Shown: positions 11,118-22,735 of the stretch, piece by piece | Layout of the letters: every line of letters starts with the position of its first letter | Numbering within the stretch: the stretch's first letter is position 1 | Assembly (NCBI RefSeq): GCF_902635505.1 | Contig: NC_045430.1 | Span: 2,358,677 to 2,422,676, forward strand | From: Sarcophilus harrisii | Lineage: Eukaryota; Chordata; Mammalia; Dasyuromorphia; Dasyuridae | Direction: 5' to 3' | DNA: 64,000 nt | Position numbers and translations under genes: made by a program | The notes under the pieces: model-generated | What the model was told of the DNA's origin: nothing | The model's input: only the letters and a program-made list of their open reading frames with translations | Databases searched by the model: none

Positions 11118-12345
11118 ACACTTACCCATTGGGGAATGGGAAAACATTTTTACCTTCAAGTGTTCTGATAAAGGCCTCATTTCTAAAAAAAATACAGAGA
11201 ACTGACTCAAATTTATAAGAATTGTAGCCATTCTCCAAATGATAACGGGTCAAAGGGACCCGACAGAATTTTCAGATGAAGAAATTAAAACCATTTCTAA
11301 TAATATAAAAAAGTGTTCCAAATCACTATTGATCAGAGAAATGCAAATTAAGACAACTCTGAGATACCACTACACACCTGTCAAATTGGCTAAGATGACA
11401 AGAAAAAATAAAGATGACTGTTGGAAGGGTTGTGGGGAAAACTGGGACACTGATGCATTGTTGCTGGAGTTGTGACTGGATCCAACCCATTCTGGAGAGC
11501 AATCTGCAATTCTGCCCCAAAAGTTATCAAACTGTGTATAACCCACTTTGTTATGCAGTAGCATATTACTGTACTAGCATGTACATGTACTAGCATATAG
11601 AAATAGCAGTGCTACTTCTGGGCTTATATCCCAAAGAAATAATGAAAAAGGGAAAGGGAACCTCTATGTGCCAAAACGTTTGTGGCAGCCCTGTTTGTAG
11701 TGGCTAGAAACTGGAAAATGAATGGATGCCCATCAAATGGAGAATGGCTGAATAAATTGTGGTATATGAATGTTATGGAATATTATTGTTCAGTAAGAAA
11801 TGATCAGGAGAATGGTTTCAGAGAGGCCTGGAGAGACTTACAGAAACTGAAGCTAAGTGAAATGAGCAGAACCAGGAGATCATTGCACATGGCAACATCA
11901 ATATCATAGGACAATCAATTCTTATGAACGTGAATCTTTCTAGCAATGAGATGACTGATGCCAGTTACCATGATCTTGTGACAAAAAGAGCCATCTACAT
12001 CCACAGAGAGGACTGTGGGAACTGAATATGAATCACAACATTCTCATTCTTTTTCTTGTTGTTCGCTTGCATTTTGTTTTCTTACTCATTTTCTTTCCTT
12101 TTTGATCTGATTTTTTTTTATGCAGGAAGGAAATTGTATGAATATGTTTACACATACTGGATTTAACATAGATTTTAACATGTATAAAATATATTGGATT
12201 GCTTGCCATCTAGGGGAGGACGTGGGGGAAAAAGGGGGGAAATCTGAAACACAAAGCTATACAAGGGTTGATGTTTAAAAATTATTCATGCACATGTTTT
12301 CAAAATAAAAAGCTTTAAAAATAAAAAAAGAAACCTTTAAAAAAA
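11118..12345 (+). mobile_element. L1 LINE, 5'-truncated, ORF2 C-terminus and 3' UTR
   Basis: The sequence opens in ORF2 with TTCTGATAAAGGCCTCATTT. It then encodes CSKSLLIREMQIKTTLRYHY and CWKGCGENWDTDALLLEL (11239-11475), and after a shift FVAALFVVARNWKMNGCPSN with GEWLNKLWYMNVMEYYC (11682-11909). The 3' UTR ends in GCACATGTTTTCAAAATAAA and an A-rich tail. Two separate open frames show that ORF2 is broken. The length of 1.2 kb is typical of 5'-truncated retrotransposition. Confidence 0.92.
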
Positions 12346-13120
12346 ACTCATTAAAATTGTCAGTCCTATAGCTTTTTAACTGGCCCCCAAACTACTTTGA
12401 TCTTTACTCTTTTTTTTTTTAACCATGCATACTATTCTTGTACTCATGTATCATGTTTTAGTGTACCTTAACATCTTCCTGGAATAGTCTCATATTACTC
12501 TCTGTGGATCTTTTATTGACAATATTTCCACCCTACTCTAGTCTTCTTCTGAGCCTTACTCGACCACTTCAGGAAAAGCATTAGCATAGCTAATTCCCTA
12601 ACTGAAACCCAAACTTATATTCTCTAGGCATCAATAATGTCATCCAGTTCAAATCAAGCTAAACATTTGAAAGCTCCTTTGTGCATAAGAAGTTCCATTA
12701 GGAACTAGAGGGGGGGAGGTTGTGTAAAAAAGATAAAATAAAAAAGCATTCTTGAGAATAGAATTATTCATATTTTTTCCATGTATTTTAGTTCCATCTG
12801 TTCAGTTGGATTTGAAGTCCCTTGAAGGAAGTTTCTTTTGTAGTCCAAAGGTCCTAACATATGGTATAAAAAGGACAAGGTGGGCAATAACATAGAAATA
12901 CATGAAAGTTCCTGGCTATTTTTTAAAATTTCTAATATGGCTGGGCTTCTTTCCCCCTGCTTCTAAGTTTTGAGTTAAGATAGAAGGAATTACTCCCCAC
13001 AGAGCCTCAGCTTGAATAACTGAACTTCATAAGGCTAAAAATTACAACTAGAAATGGAAATGGAATCATTCTAGTTCTGTCTTTATTTTTTTCCGAAATA
13101 CTTCATGTCTTTAGGAACAG
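12346..13120. other. Unannotated intergenic DNA
   Basis: I recognise no gene or repeat. Confidence 0.4.
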
Positions 13121-13124
13121 AGTT

Positions 13125-13320
13125 GTATATGTAATAATAGAAAGAGCTCTGGGATAAAAGCCAGAAACCCTGGGTTCAAATATCAACTCTAGGATTTTAT
13201 TTACTAGATGGCTTTTGAAAAATGTTACATTTCTTGGAGTCTCAGTTTCATCATCTGTCAATTGTGATTCTAATTTTGACCTGAGTAGCTCTGAGGGCTA
13301 ATTTGAGAACCCAGTGGAAT
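13125..13320 (+). repeat. MIR-type SINE
   Basis: It carries the MIR order of words: AGAAAGAGCTCTGGGATAA, CCCTGGGTTCAAATATCAAC, then TTGGAGTCTCAGTTTCATCA and TCTGTCAATTGTG. Confidence 0.8.
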
Positions 13321-14279
13321 GATGGAAGTGAAAGTATTTACTGCTAATTTATATCTTTTGCTTTTAATATCACTTTGTGATATTAAATTCAATTCTGATA
13401 TTAAACATATATACTCCTTCACAAATTTCTTTGAATTCTTCATATTTGTCACATTTCATTACAATTATGTGACAATTTTTTTCTTCATTCTCCAGTCAAA
13501 AGGTATATACTTTGTTTGTAAGTTCTTTGCTATCACAAAAGTCATGTTACTGTTAATAGTTTATTGCATATGCCTTTCTGTCTTTAAATTCCTCAGAGGT
13601 TATGTCTAACAGTGGGATATCTGGATTAAAGAGTATAAATATTTTGGTCATTTACTTCAGCATAGTTCCTAACATAGGGACCCATGAGAAAGTAAGAGAT
13701 TAGCCAGAATATAAGTGTTGCCCCATTAGAAACACCAAATTACCTTCTAAAGGAAGCTTTTGAGTCTTGATTATATTATATTCTTTAACTGTCTGTGGTC
13801 TTTTATAAGCTGTTCAAATGTTATGAAATTTCTATAAGGTGAAATCAAGGCTGTACTTTACACACTCTCTCTCTGTGTGTGTGTGTGTGTATAAAATTTA
13901 GCTTGACTGCTTGTATAGAAAATCATGCTCCTATTTAGCCATGTTTATAGAAACATGGATTCAAACATATTTGGAGCTTCCTTGATATGAACTCTGTAAG
14001 AGGTCAAGTGAGGCAAAAGGAAAAAAAAAATACTTCCAACTCATCCCCAAGTTCAAAACTGATAAGCCTAAGAATCAGGTCATTTGGGGAGTTCATCATG
14101 GCTTACATAATCTCTTACATGATAACCGTATTATATATTTAAAAATAATAGCAGATTGTACATAATAGATTTGCAATTTCATGTACAATCGTCTTTCCCC
14201 CTCTATTCTACTATGTTATGATAATTCTTGTTTTATTTCTTAAGTCCAGAATAAACTAAATTAAATTTTAAAAAATCTC
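13321..14279. other. Intergenic DNA with a short TC/TG microsatellite
   Basis: CTCTCTCTCTG followed by about eight TG units lies at 13864-13893. Nothing else is recognised. Confidence 0.5.
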
Positions 14280-14385
14280 TTGGAGAGCAGAGACGGTTTC
14301 ATTTTGTCTTTGTATTCCTAGTGCCTAGCACAGTGATTTTCACACAGCAGGTGCTTGAATAAATGTTTCTTGAATTGAATTGAAT
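14280..14385 (+). repeat. L2 LINE 3' end
   Basis: GAGAGCAGAGACGGTTTCAT, then CCTAGTGCCTAGCACAGTGA and GGTGCTTGAATAAATGTTTC form the typical 3' terminus shared by L2 and its MIR partners. Confidence 0.8.
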
Positions 14386-14984
14386 TTAAATCTCCTTGGG
14401 CTGAAGTCCTGAAACTTTGAGAGTCATATCATTTTCCGTTGCTTACCTTTATATCTCCCCACATCCTGCTATGGTGCTTCCAGTGACACAGAGAACACCT
14501 TTAGGAGTGGGGAGGAAATGTCCACCTTCTCAGTGCTAAGCTGCTTTCAATAACTTTGCCAAATCACAGCTTTTAATAACTTATAACAAGGTTAGAATTT
14601 GCATTGTGCTAGTTGTTTGTCCTGGACATTCATTGGTTAGAACAAAGTCTGACTGAGATTATATTATTGACATATTTCTCTGCACCCCTGCAGTCTGGCT
14701 GCTGAGCCCAGCAATTAAAGGTATTTTTGAAGGTGATTACTGCAAACAGCATTGGGTTACTTGTCACTGGGCCAGATAAAGCATATGAGTTCTCTGTCCT
14801 ACACCGATTGTAGAGGGCAGGAGGGCTTTGTGGGGGCAACAATCCAAGAGTTTCATGTTTAAAATATTGCATTATCACCCTTCCTTCCCTCCCCCTTGTG
14901 AAGCTAAAAAAATACAGTAGGAAGATTAAGAACAGCCTTGGTTAAGAAGGCTACATCACGTGAAGCAGGTAAAATGATACAGGT
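14386..14984. other. Unannotated non-repetitive DNA
   Basis: I see no repeat family between 14590 and 14880. A minus-strand open frame (14878-14630) has no recognised homologue. The block could be conserved non-coding DNA, but I cannot show that from one sequence. Confidence 0.35.
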
Positions 14985-15095
14985 TTTAGGACTGGGAAGA
15001 ACCTCAACAATGGTCCAGTCCCTCGATATTCCAGATGAAGAAACATGAGCCAAGAAATGGGAACTAAGACAATGAAGTATCAGAACCTTAAATTT
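14985..15095 (+). repeat. Ancient MIR/L2-like relic
   Basis: It resembles the common amniote word series 'ACTGGGAAGAACCTCAACAA', 'GTCCAGTCCCTCGATATTCC', 'AGATGAAGAAACATGAGCC'. The family is not resolved. Confidence 0.5.
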
Positions 15096-15369
15096 GACCC
15101 AAACACTCTAATTGCAAACTCTTCTCTTTCCATTAGTCTATGAATCTTCCTCAGATTAGCACAAATTCTAGATTAAGGAGTCAGTTGCATCAGGGACTGC
15201 TCCCTAATTGTTTTCTGTGTGCAAAAATCCATGTGACCTTGAGAGGCCTAAGTCTCAGAGGGAGACCAGTGATGTTAACCAGTACATTGGTCAATCATCC
15301 CACAAACAAGTATAATGCTATATATAAGGAAAAGCTTTTATTTTATTTTAAACATGTGAAGGATATTTA

Positions 15370-15640
15370 TTTTTCTTTCTATTGCTTTTTAATAGTTTTT
15401 TCCCCAAAATACATGCAAAGATAGTTTTACAGTCTCTTTTGCCAAACCTTGTATTCCAAAATTTTTTCCCTCACTCTCCTCCCCTAGACAGCAGACAATC
15501 CAATATAGGTTAAACACGTGCAATTCTTTTAAATGTATCTCCATATTTGTCCTTAAAGCTTTTACTGTAAATCTAGAGGATGTCATTTGTTTTAAACCTG
15601 GCCCCCATCTTTGCATTTACCATGTTAAAGTACAATCATG
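15370..15640 (-). mobile_element. L1 3' UTR fragment (second 3' UTR type)
   Basis: The plus strand shows CCCCAAAATACATGCAAAGA, GCCAAACCTTGTATTCCAAA, CCTCCCCTAGACAGCAGACA and AATCCAATATAGGTTAAACA. This is the reverse complement of an L1 3' UTR related to, but different from, the one at 2650. It resembles the copy at 58730. Confidence 0.75.
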
Positions 15641-16144
15641 GTACACTTGGAAATAATTTCATATTGCTGATGGTTGCCTTCTCTGCGCTCTCTGGAACAG
15701 GAAATGTGAATAAGCCCAGACCTTAATTAGCAGCATAGCATCATAGATTTAGAACTAAAAGATTGTTCAGAAAACACCAAGTCCAGTCCTCTAGGTTTAC
15801 AGAGCAGGTACCTGAAGCTCAGAAAAATTAGAGTGATTTCCCCAAGGAAATAAATAAGAAGGGAGCAGAATTGAGCTGAAAGGATGCAAACTTTCTATTT
15901 ATGCTCCAAATTGATGAGGGAATGGTGAAGAGCTAGACAGGATAGAAGAAATCAGGAAGAATGGAAAGCCAAGAAAAGAAGCTTACTGATTGTGCTTGAG
16001 GAGTCAAAGATTTGTAGGGCATAGATTTCAAGCTCATGAAGCTTAGAGAAACAATGGGGGTGGGACATGAACCCATCCTGCTGGTATGTAAGAGAAAAAG
16101 ATCTGTGTAAGACACAGATCTAGGCAAAAAAGTTTCAGAGATGA
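15641..16144. other. Intergenic DNA with one weak MIR-like relic
   Basis: A MIR/L2-like relic lies at about 15740-15850 (CCAAGTCCAGTCCTCTAGG, then CAGGTACCTGAAGCTCAG). The rest is unrecognised. Confidence 0.45.
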
Positions 16145-16250
16145 AATATGAAACTTTGGAAAGGGGGCAGGAGGCCTGGGTTCAAATCCCACCTCTGATC
16201 CTTGCTAGTTCTAAGATAAGCCTGGACAAGTCATTTAAGCTAACTTCTTT
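16145..16250 (+). repeat. MIR/SINE fragment
   Basis: CAGGAGGCCTGGGTTCAAAT, then CACCTCTGATCCTTGCTAG and ACAAGTCATTTAAGCTAAC correspond to the middle of the MIR-type SINE. Confidence 0.7.
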
Positions 16251-16690
16251 AGAGGTAGATTTTGTAGGACCTTGGATGGCTGAAATGGGGAGTTGATGAG
16301 ATACCTGGTGGGTGATGTTAACTTGAGCAGAGGATTGAAGAGACTGACTCAGTGTAGAGGGAAGATCATTTTGACAGCTGTGTAGAACACATTTGGAGGA
16401 GAGAGACTGAAGATTGGCACGTGCAGTTGGCTCAAGGCGAAGAAATAGAGCACGAGCTAAAGTGCCGGAGAACACTACTTACCGTCTCAGTGATAGATAG
16501 TGAGGTACAAAGGGTGCAGTGAGGCCCTGCACTGAATGGCCCCATACTCTGGCCTTCTTCTATTCTCATATCTGTTTCTTTGAGCCCTTCTGCTTTTCTT
16601 CCTGCAATACTGCCAGCTGTCATATTGCATTTACAGCCTGTTTGCCTGCTCTCAGAAATCTTTTCTGTTGTTCCATTTTCTATTATCATA
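16251..16690. other. Unannotated intergenic DNA
   Basis: No repeat or gene is recognised. Open frames at 16182-16475 and 16432-16689 have no family signature. Confidence 0.4.
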
Positions 16691-17000
16691 GTTTTGAACA
16701 GGCTTCCCCCCAGTGCCTGGAATGTTGCTCTTCCTCACCCCTAACTTTTACAGCTCCTCACTTTCTTTAAAGCTCAGTTGACGTGTCATCTTGTACAGGA
16801 AGTCTTCCTTCACATCCTTACTTCTTAATACTTTCTTAGTCCTCCTCAACTTTGAATATGAACAGACATATTTGCTTTAGTCACCGGTTAAAATACAAGG
16901 GGACAGGAACCATTTTTATTTTCTTTCTTTAATACATTTACCAGCACATTGATATGCATAATAGATATTTCATAAATGTCTTTTTAACTTGACACAGTAT
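16691..17000 (+). repeat. L2 LINE 3' region
   Basis: GCTTCCCCCCAGTGCCTGGA, then GCTCAGTTGACGTGTCATCT, GAAGTCTTCCTTCACATCC, and the 3' terminus CACATTGATATGCATAATAG with ATTTCATAAATGTC follow the order of the L2 3' end. The copy is old and diverged. Confidence 0.75.
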
Positions 17001-17094
17001 GGGAAACTAAGAAACTGAACTTCCTAAAACTCTGTGTAAAATAAGAATAAATATGTCCCGAATTACAGCTTGAGGAGCATTCCTGTACAAAGAA

Positions 17095-17180
17095 ATTATA
17101 TCAATTTTGATAAACAATATTTTTTTTTGCTCAGACAATTGTGGTTAAGTGACTTGCTCAGGGTCACACAGCTATGAATT
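17095..17180 (-). repeat. Marsupial SINE fragment
   Basis: A T-run is followed by CAATTGTGGTTAAGTGACTT, GCTCAGGGTCACACAGCTAT, the reverse complement of the SINE 3' half. Confidence 0.75.
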
Positions 17181-17384
17181 AAAGCAATATGATTTCATTA
17201 TCAAGATATTTTTCTCTCTCATGTGGAGGAGACCTAGAGATCTATAAAAGCTGGAGCTGAAGGGGGTTTGAGATCATCATCTAGTCTAAGCTCATTTTGC
17301 AGATGAAATTAATCTTGTCAAGGGGAAATGAAGATGGCAAGTTACTAGTACTTAGTATTTTTCAGCTATTTTCTGGATGTTTGA

Positions 17385-18350
17385 GATCACTGATAACTAT
17401 CTCATATATACACATACACACACACATATATGTAGATAGTCTTATATTCAGTCTCCTTAGTTCTTTTTCTGAAAACAGATGCTATTTTCTGTCCAAACTA
17501 TATACACACACATATGCATACATGCATGTATGCATATGTACACATATATTAGTATATAGGCATATGTAGATATACTATCTCATATGTATGTGTGTATATA
17601 CATACATGCATAATACACAATGCATATTTGTAAGTGTATATCTATACACGAACATTCACATTAATAGATCTTTCTCATTCATCTAATAACTGTTTCTCAT
17701 ATGTGTATACAGACCTGGCTATGGATAGATGTGTATATATGTACATATATGGAAATAAGTGAGAAAACGTGTATGGAAAATATATATGTGTGTGTGGACA
17801 TCTATATATGTATATATCTATATGTAAATATTTATAAATTCACATATACACAGATCTCTTCCAATCACTTAATGGAATGTGTATATGTATGCATATATAT
17901 ATACATATGGATGTCTATATATTTACATTATGCAAATATGTATATGTGTGTACACATCTATCTATCTATATTTGAATACTCATACCGAAACAAATACAGA
18001 TCTTTCCCAATGCCAAATAACTATCTCATATATGTATATACGTGTGTATTTTTGTATAGATCGATATATATATATGTATACATATCTACACAAACATTCA
18101 TAAATTCACATATATATGGATATTTCTTAATCACCAAATAATTGTATTCCATACATGTATACATATGTGTATGTATGTGTCTATATATTGATACATGAAT
18201 ACTTATCCACATACATACACAGATCTTTGCAATCATTTAATAAGTTTTTATACATGTATACACACATATGTATGAATATGTATATATGCATTTCTCTCTC
18301 TATATATATGTATATGTATATATATATAAACATGAATACATATACACACA
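17385..18350. repeat. AT-rich tandem repeat (ATATAC-rich units with a conserved 'CAGATCTTTCCCAATCAC' word)
   Basis: Long runs of TATATG, CACACA and TGTATG steps are punctuated by a recurring anchor related to CAGATCTTTCCCAATCAC followed by AATAACTGTCTCATATATG. I see anchors at about 17662, 17851, 17997, 18116 and 18219, with a weaker one near 17385. Spacing shortens along the array (189, 146, 119, 103 bp) as the dinucleotide filler between anchors changes length. Open frames rich in Y, I and M on both strands are products of this composition. Confidence 0.75.
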
Positions 18351-18499
18351 CATGTCCCATTTCCAATTTCCAAATGGAAAACTGGGAATAGAAGTTCAAT
18401 GTGAGTGAACAGTGTGATATGATAACCTAACTTTACTATTAATTAATCTGCATTTAGAGAAACAAATTTCATGAATAAGGAGAACATTATTGTAGTTAC

Positions 18500-18697
18500 T
18501 ATCAATTTATATAGTGCTTTAAAATTTCAAATTATTTTTGAAAACTATTATCATCCCCATTTTAGAGATGAAGAAAATGTGTCCAAAAAAAGGTTAAGGT
18601 AATTGCACAGCTATTAAGTGTCTAAAGCAGGATTTGAACTCATCCTCCTGATACCAAGTGTGGGTTTCTAGCCACTGCACCATCCAGCTGCCTCAAG
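18500..18697 (-). repeat. MIR-type SINE
   Basis: The plus strand reads CATCCCCATTTTAGAGATGA, TGCACAGCTATTAAGTGTCT, GCAGGATTTGAACTCATCC and CTGCACCATCCAGCTGCCT. This is the reverse complement of a nearly full MIR/marsupial SINE. Confidence 0.88.
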
Positions 18698-18830
18698 GTG
18701 ATAGTCACGGTAGCAGGTTTTGGCAGACCTTTCTTATTGGATTGTTGAAGCCTCTTTGAGAAGATGTAAAGCAGGGGCTCTCTCACCATTATACAGATGG
18801 GGACTGTGAGACGTTAAGGATTATGAACAT
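18698..18830. other. Unannotated intergenic DNA
   Basis: Nothing is recognised here. Confidence 0.4.
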
Positions 18831-19857
18831 AGTCTGACCCCTATCTCTCTCAGTGTACCCTTCCCTCTTTCAGTCCCCCCTTCCTTTTCTTACCTCCTTC
18901 TCTTTCTACTTCTGCCCTCCCTTCTATTAGCCTTCCCTCTTCCCTTTTCCTTCCCCTTTTCCCCTCTGACTTTCCTATAGGATAAGAAAAATTCCTATAC
19001 CTGAGTATATATGTTCTTTGCTTTTTGAGCCAAATCTGATGAGATTACGTTTCAAACAATACTTATCTTCCTCCCTTCTTTCCATCTAATGTAATAGGTC
19101 TTTTGTGCCTCTTCATGTGATGTCATTTATTCCCTTTATCCTTTCCTTTGCTCTTCTCCAGTACAATCCTTTTTCTACCCCTTATCTTTACCCACCTCTT
19201 TGTGTATGAATATCCCTTCTAACTGCCTTAACAAAGATGTATTTCTCAAGAGTTACAAGTATCGTTTTCCCATGTAGGGATGTAAACAGTTTAACCTTTA
19301 AATAGCATGTTTTTTTCTTTCTGGTTTACCTTTTTATACTTCTCTCGAGTTTTGTATTTGAAGATTAAATTTTCTATTCAGCTCTGGTATTTTCATAAAA
19401 AATGATTGAAAATACCCTATTTCATTGAACTTTGCTGGGTAGTTGATTCTTAGTTGTAGTCCAAATTACTTTGCCATCTACAATATGATATTCCAGGACC
19501 TTTAATTTTTGAATAAGGAAGCTGCTAAGTCCTGAGCTATCCTGATTGTGGCTCTATGATATCTGAAATGTTTCTTTTTAGCTGCTTGCAGTACTTTCTC
19601 CTTGATAAATTCTGAAATTTGTCTACAATATTACAATTACAATTGTAAAAATTACAATCTACAATTATCTACAATATTCCTTGGAGTTTTCATTTTAGGG
19701 TTTCTTTCAGCAGATGATCAGTGGATTTTTTTAATGACTATTTTACCCTCTCATTCTGGGACATAGAGGTAGTTTCCCTTGAAAGATACTGTCCAGGCTC
19801 TTTTTTTTTTTTTTTAATCATGGCTCTCAGTTTAATAATTCCTAAATTATTTCTCCT
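18831..19857 (-). mobile_element. L1 LINE, 5' part (upstream of ORF2), left piece
   Basis: The plus strand shows the reverse complement of the L1 5' portion: TTTGCTGGGTAGTTGATTC, TGATATTCCAGGACCTTTAA, CTGCTTGCAGTACTTTCTCC and AATCATGGCTCTCAGTTTAA. It stops inside a word (TTATTTCTCCTG) that resumes at 20484, so another element has split it. Confidence 0.65.
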
Positions 19858-20483
19858 GACTATGCCCAAAGGGATCTCAAACTGTGCAGACGCTTTGATC
19901 TAACAGTGTTTCTACTGGGCCTGTATCCCAAAGAAATCATGAAAAAGGGAAAAGGAACCACATGTACAGAAACATTTGTAGCAGCCCTTTTTATGGTGGT
20001 AAGGAAATGGAAGCTGAGTGGGTACCCATCAGTTGGAGAATGGCTAAATAAGTTATGGTATATGAATGTTATGGAATTTTATTGTTCTATAAGAAATAAT
20101 CAGCAGGATGATTTTAGAAAGCCCTGGCGAGACTTATATGAACTGAAGCTAAGTGAAGTAAGTAGAACCAAGAGAACATTGTACAGCAACAAGATTATGT
20201 GATGATCCACTGTGATAGACATGGCACTTTTCAACAGCCAGGTGATTAAGGCCAATTCCAATAAATTTGTGATGGAGAGAGCCATCAGTACCCATAGAGG
20301 GGACTGTGTATAGTGAGTGTGGATTATCACATAGTATTTTCACTTTTTTGTTGTTGTTTGCTTGCTTTTTTTTTTTCTCATTTCCTCCCCCCTCCCCTGA
20401 TTTTTCTTCTGCAGCATGATAATTGTGGACATATGTATAAAAGAATTGCACATGTTTAAGCACACAAATTTTTCTTTCTCTTG
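19858..20483 (+). mobile_element. L1 3' fragment nested in the minus-strand L1
   Basis: It starts at TATGCCCAAAGGGATCTC in ORF2 and encodes FLLGLYPKEIMKKGKGTTC, GEWLNKLWYMNVMEFYCSI and RDLYELKLSEVSRTKR (19906-20202). A 3' UTR of the 'GACTGTGTATAGTGAGTG' type follows. The flanks TTTCTCCTG and TTTCTCTTG look like a target-site duplication with one mismatch. Confidence 0.85.
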
Positions 20484-20600
20484 GATCTGTTTTCCAGGTC
20501 AGTTGTTTTTCTAGTGAAATATTTTACATTTTCTTTTTTTTTTTCTTTTTTGTTTTTGATGTTTCATTGAATTATTTGCTTCCTCTTATCAGTAGGACAA
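20484..20600 (-). mobile_element. L1 5' part, right piece
   Basis: GGATCTGTTTTCCAGGTCAG, then TTTTTCTAGTGAAATATTTT continues the minus-strand L1 interrupted at 19857. Confidence 0.6.
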
Positions 20601-20639
20601 ATGATGAAAACAAATAAATTGCAATATTATTTAATCTAT

Positions 20640-20880
20640 GTGTCCAAAGTCATCCCAATACACTTTGGACAGAAAATATCATCTGCATTCAGAAAAAGAA
20701 CTAAGGAAACTAAATATAAATCAACACATGCTATGGTCCCTCATTTTTTTCTTTTTTTTTTCTCCTCTCTCTCCCATGGTTTTTCCCTTTTGCTCTGATT
20801 TTTCTCTCCCAACATGATTCATAAAGTAATTTGTATTAAAAATATTTTAACTTTTTTCCTATTAAATTTATTTATGTGAT
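20640..20880 (+). mobile_element. L1-like 3' UTR relic
   Basis: TCTGCATTCAGAAAAAGAAC, AACACATGCTATGGTCCC, then TTTTGCTCTGATTTTTCTC match the same 3' UTR type seen at 51180-51340. No coding part remains. Confidence 0.55.
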
Positions 20881-22600
20881 TCTTAAGTTTTGTATTTTTC
20901 CTTGTCTCTGTGGATTCCAGAAATGTTTGGAATTCTGGGTTTGGGGAATTGATTTAGCAAATCAATTAGAAGTTAGAAGAGTGTCATAATAAGTTCTGAG
21001 GTGTGATTTCAGTTCTTTGGTATCTTGAGCTTGGTATGGCTTAGGAGCTCTACCAAAGCTGATTAGGTGAAGTATCCAGAACTTGGGGAGAATCTGAAAG
21101 ATCAAATTTAAGAAAGGAAAATACTTGGATGATAAAAAAAAAAGTCTTTTTTTTTCCTTCTCCTAGGTATTCAGTGAACTTGGGTATAGTGTGAGAGGCA
21201 GAAGTTCACTCTCAGGGTAAGCAGAATAAAATATACTCAAGAGTAATTCTAAGAACTAAGAAACCATATTCCATTTACTATAAAAATAATTTTTAAAAAA
21301 AGTTATCTTGGAGGTTCCCTAGGAAAGGACCCAGGTCTAAATCTTGGCTCTGCCACCTTCTATCAATATGGCTTTGGTAAAATCCCAATCTCTGGCCCTC
21401 ATTTTTTCCTGCAAATTAGCTATCTAGACTAAACTATTTCTAAGTTGGCATTTGCTTATAAGTTGTCTACATCCACTGTAATTAAACTACTGCTACTGTT
21501 TCAACAAGCCTTTTCCAAGAAGAAAATGCACAAATATTTCAAGCCTGTTCTGTACCTGTTATGTTTATGAGGAATGATAGAATGATTTAAAGGAAAACAT
21601 TTTTTTACATAGAGAGTATATTTTTATCCCTTGTAAATTTACTTATATGCATGAAGTATGTATCCATTGTAACAACAAATCTCTTGAAGAGTTTTCAAAT
21701 ATTAAAGCATCACTTCCCCAACTACTGACCTTGATATTCACATTGAGGGGATAACTCAAGTGCCCTGCCCAGCCCAAAGCCAACACTGGCACTAGGGAAA
21801 GTGATATCTGCGCAGTGATCCTGAATAAAAGGTCTGCCAACTCCCCCATATGTTTCCCCATGTTGCAGAGACAGAGTAGTCAGCTTTTTGGCTAAGGTAT
21901 CCAATTTTCATCCAGCTGTGTTTTCTTCCAATGGGAACTACCTGAGATACTGTGAGTACCTTCACATTCAGATCTCAAAATCAGAGTGGGAAGTAAAGAA
22001 AACCTAAAAAATGTAACATGAAAACTTCTAGTAAGGGGAGTGAGTTTAGAATTATAATGGCAACACTGCTATCTTTCCAAAATGTTTTGCCTATTTAAAA
22101 TCCCATATTATTCTGGCCTTATCTTCTAAGATTATGAATTGGAGAGAAAGTTATATCTAATCCTACCCCTCATTGGTAGATGATATTCCTCACGAGATCA
22201 CAGATATCCCTCTCCCACCAATAGCATTAGTATTGTGTGTGTATGTGTGTGTGTATTAGTAGTAGTATGTATGTATGACCATACACACATAAAAAAGGAT
22301 AGAGAGAAAAAGAAGACGGGGGCCTTTGACTCACATCTCTCTCTCATTATGCACCTCTCTCACTGTACTAAGTTAAAATAAATTAGAGAAAGATAATTTG
22401 GCAGGTTGCTTTTGGAACATCGCATGGTAATCATCAGTTTCACAGGGAAACTTAGAACTATCTATAAACAATTCCATTCTTCCAGGGATGCCATTTGAAA
22501 TTCTTGCAACGTCATACTCTGAAGAAACAGAGAAACTAGTCACCAAAAGGTCAATGGAGAGGTGCAATTTAAAATATGAATGGGATACAAAATAATGAAA
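20881..22600. other. Intergenic DNA with a MIR fragment and a GT microsatellite
   Basis: A MIR-type fragment lies at about 21325-21435 (ACCCAGGTCTAAATCTTGG, then CTGCCACCTTCTATC). A short GT repeat lies at about 22233-22255. The non-repetitive part around 21640-21910 has minus-strand open frames without recognised homology. Confidence 0.5.
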
Positions 22601-22735
22601 AGATAAAGCATTTAATAAGCACTTACTATGTCCCAGGTACCGTGCAAACCCTGTAAATACACAAACACACACGCTCAGAGTAATTGTCCTCAAGGAATTT
22701 ATATTGTGATGGGGAAAGACATTTACATTAAAAGT
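22601..22735 (+). repeat. L2/MIR-tail-like relic
   Basis: TAATAAGCACTTACTATGTC, then CCAGGTACCGTGCAAACC and CCTCAAGGAATTTATATTG match the widespread 'CACCTACTATGTGCCAGGCA' family. Confidence 0.65.

Noticed and set aside
17701-18399. Open frames rich in Y, I, M and C on both strands
   Set aside because: They are translations of ATATAC/TGTATG repeats, open on both strands at once.
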